A stretch of DNA of 64,000 nucleotides, taken from positions 62,001 to 126,000 of the forward strand of contig NZ_JPKG01000033.1 of the NCBI RefSeq assembly GCF_000735605.1, given 5' to 3'. Below are positions 58,975-64,000 of the stretch, piece by piece. Within the stretch, counting starts at the first letter, position 1, and every line of letters begins with the position of its first letter. Source of the DNA: Allobosea sp. LC85 (GTDB lineage: Bacteria > Pseudomonadota > Alphaproteobacteria > Rhizobiales > Beijerinckiaceae). The notes beneath the pieces are model-generated. The model saw only the letters and a list, made by a program, of their open reading frames with translations, was not told the origin of the DNA and searched no databases. Both the position numbers and the translations under genes were made by a program.

Positions 58975-59634
58975 TCAGCGCCTGGCCGAGAGCGCGAGAT
59001 GCGCCTCGAACCGGCGGATGAGGAAGGAGAGCGTGACGGCGATCGCGAGGAAGAGTGCGCCGACGACCGCCATCGGTTCGCCGTAGCGGAAGGTGTCGGA
59101 CGCGATGTCGAGGGCCGAGCCGAAGGATTCCGGCACGGCGATGACTGCGAGATAGGGCGTCGATTTGAAGATGGAGATGAAGTAATTGCCCATCGGCGCG
59201 GCGATGTTGCGCAGCATCTGCGGCGCGATCACCAGCAGAACGGTCTTCAGCCGGTTGAGGCCGAGCGCCTTGGCCGCCTCGAACTGCCCCCTGGGAATCC
59301 CGTCGATCCCGGCCTTGAACACCTCGGCGAGGTAGCCGCAATAGTAGAGGCTGAGCGCGGCGACGCCGACGACGAGCGCCGGCAGCTTGATGCCGTAGAC
59401 CGGCAGCACGTAGTAGAGGAAGTAGAGCTGCACCAGCACCGGCGTGGAGCGGATGAAGTCGATGACGAAGCGCATCGCGTAGCGCATCGGCTTGCTGGAG
59501 CGCCTGGTGATTTCCAGCCCGAAGCCGAGCAGCGCGGCGAACAGGCAGCTCAGCAGCGTCACCGCGAGCGTCGTGGTCAGGGCTCTCGCAATCGGCGGGA
59601 CGATCGAGAGGGCGAAGGCGGGATCAAACGTCAT
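58975..59634 (-). CDS. polar amino-acid ABC permease 2
   Basis: The product has 219 residues with five helices of the HisM/GlnP type: TTTLAVTLLSCLFAALLGF, RSTPVLVQLYFLYYVLPV (the conserved R-x-TP-x-LVQL segment) and the EAA loop GQFEAAKALGLNRLKTVLLV. Its ATG at 59634 overlaps the end of the first permease by 11 bases. It forms the membrane pore with the other permease. No ATPase gene is in the operon. Confidence 0.9.
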   Translation of the reverse strand: MTFDPAFALSIVPPIARALTTTLAVTLLSCLFAALLGFGLEITRRSSKPMRYAMRFVIDFIRSTPVLVQLYFLYYVLPVYGIKLPALVVGVAALSLYYCGYLAEVFKAGIDGIPRGQFEAAKALGLNRLKTVLLVIAPQMLRNIAAPMGNYFISIFKSTPYLAVIAVPESFGSALDIASDTFRYGEPMAVVGALFLAIAVTLSFLIRRFEAHLALSARR

Positions 59635-60283
59635 GGGCGAGTTTCCGCCCGGCGCCGACCTTGCGCTCGAGCCAGCGCCCGACGATCGTCGCGGGGTAGC
59701 AGAGCACGAAATAGGCAACGAGAAGGCCGGTATAGACCTTCACCGGGTCGTAATGGAGCTGCGAGATTTCCTTGGCCCGGAAGGTCATGTCGCTGAGCGT
59801 GATCAGCGAAACCAGGGCCGTGCTCTTCACCAGCTGGATGAACTGGTTGACGAAGGTCGGCATCATCGCCAGCAGCGCCTGCGGCAGCTCGATCAAGAGC
59901 AGGATCTGCCAGCGCCGGAAGCCGAGCGAGCGGCCGGCCTCGGCCTGGCCGCGGTCGAGCGCCTGCAGCGCGGCGCGCACCGCCTGGCTGCCATAGCCGC
60001 CGATATTGAGGCCGAGCACCAGCCCGCCGACCGCGAGCCCCGAGAGCCGGATGCCGAAGCCCGGCAGCGTGTAATAGAACGCATAGAGCAGGATGATCAC
60101 CGGCGACGAGCGCCAGAACTCGATCACCGCGGTGACGGCGGTGTGGGCGAAGCCGCGCGTGCTGAATTGCAGCACGCCGGCGATGAAGGCGAAGGGCACG
60201 GCATAGGCCATGCCGAGCAGCGTCACCGAGGCGGTGACGCCAAAACCCTGGTAGATCCCGGCAAGGACGTCTGCGAAACTCAT
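59624..60283 (-). CDS. polar amino-acid ABC permease 1
   Basis: The product has 219 residues, same family as permease 2 but with only moderate similarity: starts MSFADVLAGIYQGFGVTASV, carries EFWRSSPVIILLYAFYYTLP and the EAA loop DRGQAEAGRSLGFRRWQILL. It lies 28 bases after the binding-protein gene. The lack of an ATPase in the operon means it must borrow one from elsewhere in the genome. Confidence 0.9.
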   Translation of the reverse strand: MSFADVLAGIYQGFGVTASVTLLGMAYAVPFAFIAGVLQFSTRGFAHTAVTAVIEFWRSSPVIILLYAFYYTLPGFGIRLSGLAVGGLVLGLNIGGYGSQAVRAALQALDRGQAEAGRSLGFRRWQILLLIELPQALLAMMPTFVNQFIQLVKSTALVSLITLSDMTFRAKEISQLHYDPVKVYTGLLVAYFVLCYPATIVGRWLERKVGAGRKLAHDV

Positions 60284-60311
60284 GATCGGGCCGGCGGCTT
60301 CGGGCCGGCGC

Positions 60312-61178
60312 TCACGGCTTTGCCGCGCAGAGATCGGCGGTCGAGGCCTCCGGCGGCATTTCGGCATCGGTGAAGCCGTATTTCGCCATGATCGCCTTCA
60401 TCGTGCCGTCGGTCTTCAGCTTGGCGAGCCGGGCGTTGTAGAGGCCTTGCAACGCCTTGTCCTTCGGGGCGAAGACGACGGCGGTCGCCATCATGTATTC
60501 CTGCCCGCCCGGCTTGACGTAGCCCTTGAAGGGCAGGGCGCGCTCGATCGCGTTCATGCCGCCGGCCTCCATCAGCCCGGCGACGCTCGGCGCCGACAGC
60601 GTCGCGGCATCGACGCGCCCGGCGAGCATGGCGCTGACCACCGCCTCGTTGTTCGGGAAGAGCAGCAGGCGGTCTTCCGGAACCCCGGCGGCCAGTGCGT
60701 TCTTCGCATTCTCCGTGCCGCGCCCGCCGCCGAGCTTGACGTTCGGGTTCTTCGCGATGTCCTCGTAGCTGTGCAGCTTGAGCGGGTTGCCCTTGAGCAC
60801 GAGCAGGCCGTCACCGGCCGAAAGATCGGGCTCGCTGAACAGCACCTGCTGGCAGCGCGCCGGGGTGATGGCGACGCCCGACGCGATGATGTCGAAGCGG
60901 TTGGCGAGCAGCCCAGGGATCAGCGCGCCGAAATCGGCAACGGTGAACTCGATCGCCTTGACGCCGAGCGGGGCAAGCGCGGCGCGGACCAGATCGGGGT
61001 GATAGCCGACGACATGGCCGTCCTTGTCGCGATAGCCCCAGGGCGAGCGGTTATGGATGCCGATGGTGATGGTCTTGCCGGACAGATCCGGCTGCTGCGC
61101 CTCAGCGGTCCAGCCGCTGAGCACAGCCAGTCCAAGGGCGGTGGCGCCGAGCGCCAGGCGCCGGGAAAAAAGGTTCAT
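60312..61178 (-). CDS. amino-acid ABC transporter binding protein
   Basis: The 288-residue protein has a signal peptide (MNLFSRRLALGATALGLAVL, cleaved near AEAQ) and the bacterial extracellular family-3 fold: TIGIHNRSPWGYRDKDGHVV, YHPDLVRAALAPLGVKAIEF, FDIIASGVAITPARCQQVLF and a C-terminal CAAKP with an unpaired-looking Cys. It should bind an amino-acid-like ligand for the two permeases downstream. The enzymes of the operon suggest an N-acyl or S-substituted cysteine, which is inference. Confidence 0.9.
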   Translation of the reverse strand: MNLFSRRLALGATALGLAVLSGWTAEAQQPDLSGKTITIGIHNRSPWGYRDKDGHVVGYHPDLVRAALAPLGVKAIEFTVADFGALIPGLLANRFDIIASGVAITPARCQQVLFSEPDLSAGDGLLVLKGNPLKLHSYEDIAKNPNVKLGGGRGTENAKNALAAGVPEDRLLLFPNNEAVVSAMLAGRVDAATLSAPSVAGLMEAGGMNAIERALPFKGYVKPGGQEYMMATAVVFAPKDKALQGLYNARLAKLKTDGTMKAIMAKYGFTDAEMPPEASTADLCAAKP

Positions 61179-61369
61179 CGGTCATCCCCCGTCGTTTCGC
61201 CCGGTGCGCCACGGTCCGTTGCTGTTTGCTGCGTGGCCCGGTCATCGCTGCAGGCCAGGCCTGCTCAGGAGCCACGATAGCGGCGGGTCCGTTCGCGACA
61301 ATTCAGCTGGGGCAATAGCTCGATGCCTAAATCTTATACCTGCGCGTCTTGAGGGACCGGGCTTAGAAC
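61179..61369. other. intergenic region upstream of the binding-protein gene
   Basis: 190 bases upstream of the binding-protein gene; presumably carries the operon promoter. No clear sites seen. Confidence 0.35.
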
Positions 61370-61477
61370 ATCGGACCGAAAAGTGGAATTCGGTTTTCGG
61401 AAAAATCCGATGCTTGAACAAAGAGATAGATCGCCCATCCTGCGTCCGAACGGACGCACGGACGCACGGCGATCTAG
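61370..61477. repeat. composite repeat (inverted copy of 54315-54419)
   Basis: CATCGGACCGAAAAGTGGAA ... ATCCGATGCTTGAACAAAGA, then GATCGCCCATCCTGCGTCCG ... CACGGCGATCTA. The right edge supplies the TAG stop codon of the LysR gene at 61474-62349. Confidence 0.85.
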
Positions 61478-62349
61478 CGCGAGGCGAGCAGGCAATCGAT
61501 GAAATCGCGCACCAGCTGGGATTTCGGCCGGTCGAGCGGCAGGATCAGCAGGCTCTTGCTGTGCACCGCCGGCTCGAACGGCTTCAGCACGATCCGGTTC
61601 ATATCGGCCCCTGCGACCGCATAGGGGCTGACCAGGCCGATGCCGACCCCCTCGGCGACGAGCGCGCAGACGGTCGCGGCATAGATCGTCTCGACCACGA
61701 CATGCGGGCTGACCTCGGCCTGGTGAAAGACCAGGTCGAGCCGTTGGCGGGTCCGGTCCTCCGGCACATAGGCGACGAAGGGCAGGCGGTGCAGGTCATG
61801 CGGCGTGATCAATTCGCGCTCGGCCAGCGGATGCGCACGCGGGATGGCGCAAAGCACGCGCGGCGAGACGAAGGGCTGGTGCAACACGCCGCTGACATCG
61901 ATCTCGTCGGCGGCGAGCCCGATATCGAACTGGCCGGAGACGACGCCGTCACGCACGTCGCGCGAGGGCAGGACCATCAGGGTGACGCCGATATCGGGAT
62001 GGCCCTCGCGGAAGCGCCGGACCGCCTTCGGCACCAGCGACGAGCCGAGCGCCGACAGCGAGCCGACCCGCAATTGCCCGGAGCCATGGTCGCGGATCCG
62101 TGCCGCGGCTGCTCTCAGCGTATCCATGCCGCGAAACGAGGCTTCGACCTGCGCATAGAACAGCCTGGCCTCGGGCGTCGGGATGATGCGGTTGCGCACC
62201 CGGTCGAACAGCAGGAAACCGACCGAGCGCTCCAGTTCGGCGATGGTGCGGCTGACCGCCGGCTGCGTGATGCCGAGCAGCTCGGCTGCGCGCGAGACGG
62301 TGCCGGACTTCATCACGGCGGCAAACGTCTCAAGCTGGCGATGGTTCAA
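61474..62349 (-). CDS. LysR-family regulator of the amino-acid conjugate operon
   Basis: The product has 291 residues. A winged-helix domain (NHRQLETFAAVMKSGTVSRA, then TQPAVSRTIAELERSVGFLL, then RIIPTPEARLFY) is followed by a LysR effector domain. The N-terminus matches the NocR/OccR-like group. It is on the same strand as, and directly upstream of, the binding protein-permease-M20D-lyase genes and is the likely regulator. Its TAG stop codon belongs to the repeat element that separates it from the operon. Confidence 0.88.
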   Translation of the reverse strand: MNHRQLETFAAVMKSGTVSRAAELLGITQPAVSRTIAELERSVGFLLFDRVRNRIIPTPEARLFYAQVEASFRGMDTLRAAAARIRDHGSGQLRVGSLSALGSSLVPKAVRRFREGHPDIGVTLMVLPSRDVRDGVVSGQFDIGLAADEIDVSGVLHQPFVSPRVLCAIPRAHPLAERELITPHDLHRLPFVAYVPEDRTRQRLDLVFHQAEVSPHVVVETIYAATVCALVAEGVGIGLVSPYAVAGADMNRIVLKPFEPAVHSKSLLILPLDRPKSQLVRDFIDCLLASR

Positions 62350-62689
62350 GTCATGGCACCTCGGCAGGGGGGCTGCAGATTACACCGGCCCCGGCCCTTG
62401 GCGAGGCGCGTTCGAACGCCAGCCTCCCGGTGATGAGGTGGGCTATGGCGATCGGCCGTGGACGCCTTGCCCCCGAGAGAGGCGTCGGCTGCGGCATGTG
62501 TCGCCGATTGTCTGTGTGTCCGATGCGGATAACAAGATCATAATCAGATCAAGAAATAGCTGTACAATCCTGCGTATGTAGCGCCTCACTCTCGGGCATT
62601 TTTACGTTTATAGGAGGCATGAATTCTTATGTTGTTTTTTTAATCACGGAGCATGGCCGGGTTGAATATTCAATTGGGAAGGTCTGTCC
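62350..62689. other. divergent promoter region with an AT-rich core
   Basis: 340 bases between the LysR gene and the second LuxR-type regulator. Positions 62580-62670 are much richer in A and T than their surroundings. I see no gene here. Confidence 0.45.
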
Positions 62690-63337
62690 GTGAAAATGAT
62701 TTCAGTTGCAATTCTCGACGATCACCCGCTTCTGGTCGAGGGGATCGCGGCCCTGCTGCAGCGGAGGGGTGGTTTCGCACTTGTGGCATCGGGATCCTCG
62801 GCGGACCGGATTCTCGCCATTGCCGAGAGCGATCGGCCTGACTGCATGATTGTCGATCTCAGCATGCCCGGTGACGTGCTTGCGGCGATGGCTGCGGCCA
62901 CCAGGGTGGTCCCTGACATGAAACTCGTTGTCTTCACGGCGTCGAGCAATGCGGATGACGCTCTTCAGGCACTCGATGCTGGTGCCTGTGCCTATGTCCT
63001 GAAGGGCACTCCGGTGGACGACCTCTTCGAGGCGATCGCCAGTGCGCGACGCGGCGAGACCTATCTGACGCCATCGATCGCGATCAAGGTGATCGGCGCC
63101 TTGCAGCGTGCGGCCGGCGAAAAGCGCACTGCGCCAAGGTCCCGGCTCAGCCATCGGGAAGATCAGATTATGAGATTGCTCCTGTGCGGAAAGAAAAATC
63201 GCGAAATCGCCAATGCTCTCTTGCTGAGCGAGAAGACGATCAAGGGCTATATGTCGAACCTGATGGAAAAACTGGGGGCTCGCAACCGCGTCGAGGCCGT
63301 GCTTGAAGCCCAGAAGCTGGCGCCCACGCGTGCATAA
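62690..63337 (+). CDS. orphan NarL/FixJ-type response regulator 2
   Basis: The product has 215 residues, closely similar to the regulator at 53498-54172 over the whole length: LDDHPLLVEGIAALLQRRGG, phospho-acceptor Asp56 in MIVDLSMPGD, VVFTASSNADDALQALDAGA, and the LuxR helix-turn-helix RLSHREDQIMRLLLCGKKNR ... SEKTIKGYMSNLMEKLGARN. The GTG at 62690 is the best start: GGGAAGG lies seven bases upstream, while the ATG two codons later is too far. No kinase gene is adjacent. A small secreted protein follows 38 bases later and may be co-transcribed. Confidence 0.9.
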   Translation: MKMISVAILDDHPLLVEGIAALLQRRGGFALVASGSSADRILAIAESDRPDCMIVDLSMPGDVLAAMAAATRVVPDMKLVVFTASSNADDALQALDAGACAYVLKGTPVDDLFEAIASARRGETYLTPSIAIKVIGALQRAAGEKRTAPRSRLSHREDQIMRLLLCGKKNREIANALLLSEKTIKGYMSNLMEKLGARNRVEAVLEAQKLAPTRA

Positions 63338-63375
63338 GGGGCGCGCTCATCGGCGACCGGATGGAAGGAAGCCCG

Positions 63376-63750
63376 ATGCACATGATCCCGATCGTGGCGG
63401 CGGTTTCCGCTCTGGCGCTTTCCGGCGCCGCCAATGCTCAGGCTCCGTCCGGAGAAGCAACGGCTGACCGGGAGATCGGGCTCAATCCGGAGACCTCTTC
63501 GGGCCTCTTGAAGAATCGATCCGTGATCGTGGTCGATATCGGGGCATTGCCGAAGGCGGAGCGGCTACGTGTCAATCAGATTGTCGCAGCACGCGGCGAA
63601 AGCGAGCTTCAGAAGCTCCGGACGGCGATTGATGCAGCACCGTTCCTCGCCTTTGCTCTCCGGGCGCAGGGAGTGTCTTCGCTACAGGTGCTCCTCGCCG
63701 AGACCGGTGCCTATGGGCGGCTCACGTTCATCACCAGGAAGAAGATCTGA
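63376..63750 (+). CDS. small secreted hypothetical protein
   Basis: The 124-residue protein has a signal peptide (MHMIPIVAAVSALALSGAAN, cleaved at NAQA) and an alpha/beta-looking mature part (IVVDIGALPKAERLRVNQIV, then AARGESELQKLRTAIDAAPF). No family is recognised. GGAAGG lies six bases before the ATG at 63376; an ATG at 63361 is less well placed. It follows the LuxR-type regulator gene closely. Confidence 0.7.
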   Translation: MHMIPIVAAVSALALSGAANAQAPSGEATADREIGLNPETSSGLLKNRSVIVVDIGALPKAERLRVNQIVAARGESELQKLRTAIDAAPFLAFALRAQGVSSLQVLLAETGAYGRLTFITRKKI

Positions 63751-63889
63751 TGGCGATTTGGGTCAGCTCTTCGGCGCCCTGGGGCCGCGCCGGCGGCTGT
63801 ATTCGGCGCTGCGGACCTTATACGCCCTGACCGTCATCCCCATATCTCCGCTACCGGCACAGCTCGCAACCGACCGGCCGGAGGCGTTC

Positions 63890-64000
63890 ATGGACATCGT
63901 CGTCACGCAACTCGAACGCAGCGTCTGGGAGATGAAGGACCTGCTCGGTCGGAACTTCGGAACGATTGTCGCCGGACAGGATGAAGACTACTGGATCGGC
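63890..64000 (+). CDS. 5' end of a gene running off the window
   Basis: GGAGG (63880-63884) lies five bases before the ATG. The first 37 codons (MDIVVTQLERSVWEMKDLLG ... ) stay open to the window edge. The product is not recognised from this fragment. Confidence 0.65.
   Translation, partial: MDIVVTQLERSVWEMKDLLGRNFGTIVAGQDEDYWIG

Noticed and set aside
57751..59796. 681-codon plus-strand open frame
   Set aside because: It is the high-GC shadow of the M20D and permease genes on the other strand, which are clear family members.

Overview
The window is high-GC DNA from an alphaproteobacterium, most likely Hyphomicrobiales (Rhizobiales) and possibly Bosea-like. The reasons are the gene families present (Pot-like and polar amino-acid ABC operons, PaoABC, an opine dehydrogenase family enzyme, YciF and YflT-like stress proteins), many dispersed palindromic intergenic repeats, and repeated GGAAC-N16-CGTT promoters of the type used by the alphaproteobacterial general-stress sigma factor EcfG. 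There are no rRNA genes, no complete tRNA and no CRISPR array. The window ends inside a gene.

Layout. 0-5 kb: a secreted M23-family protein, UbiA, and a GMC oxidoreductase. 5-12.5 kb: a response regulator, a membrane-anchored P-loop ATPase bracketed by inverted composite repeats, a group of stress-type genes (tiny membrane protein, SDR, small hydrophilic proteins, YciF-like ferritin), and an O-methyltransferase. 13-18.2 kb: two tandemly duplicated RTX proteins of 745 residues, each with the same promoter-distal operator-like element. 18.5-20.9 kb: small stress-type proteins and an XRE regulator coupled to a BrnA-like antitoxin. 21-25.5 kb: an amidase with an AtzH/HpxZ-like partner, a SleB-type lipoprotein and an MFS transporter. 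25.5-28.1 kb: a rearranged zone with a candidate small RNA and CRP-like site, a fahA 3' remnant running in frame into maiA, an AraC remnant and an IS3 remnant. 28-41 kb: a PH-domain membrane protein, a Gly/Tyr-rich secreted protein, threonine aldolase, the paoABC molybdoenzyme operon, a PAS-PAS-GGDEF protein preceded by a 4 x 60 bp tandem repeat, further stress proteins and a thioredoxin-reductase-like enzyme.

41-49.8 kb: a catabolic cluster of Pot-like ABC transporter, DAO-family FAD oxidase, opine/ketopantoate-type dehydrogenase, M20 peptidase and a divergent LysR regulator. It looks like uptake and breakdown of an opine-like amino-acid conjugate. 49.8-52.5 kb: a second molybdenum hydroxylase (IorAB type). 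53-56.5 kb: an orphan LuxR-type response regulator, an FMN reductase and a HugZ/PNPOx-type protein. 56.5-62.3 kb: a second catabolic operon, all on the minus strand (LysR, amino-acid binding protein, two permeases, M20D amidohydrolase, PLP C-S lyase), which suggests import, deacylation and C-S cleavage of an N-acyl cysteine conjugate. 62.7-64 kb: a second orphan LuxR-type regulator similar to the first, a small secreted protein and the start of another gene.

Two themes cut across the window. First, seven perfect and several near-perfect EcfG-type promoters sit mostly just upstream of small stress-type genes. Second, several related families of hairpin repeats lie at gene ends, often supplying or touching the stop codon.
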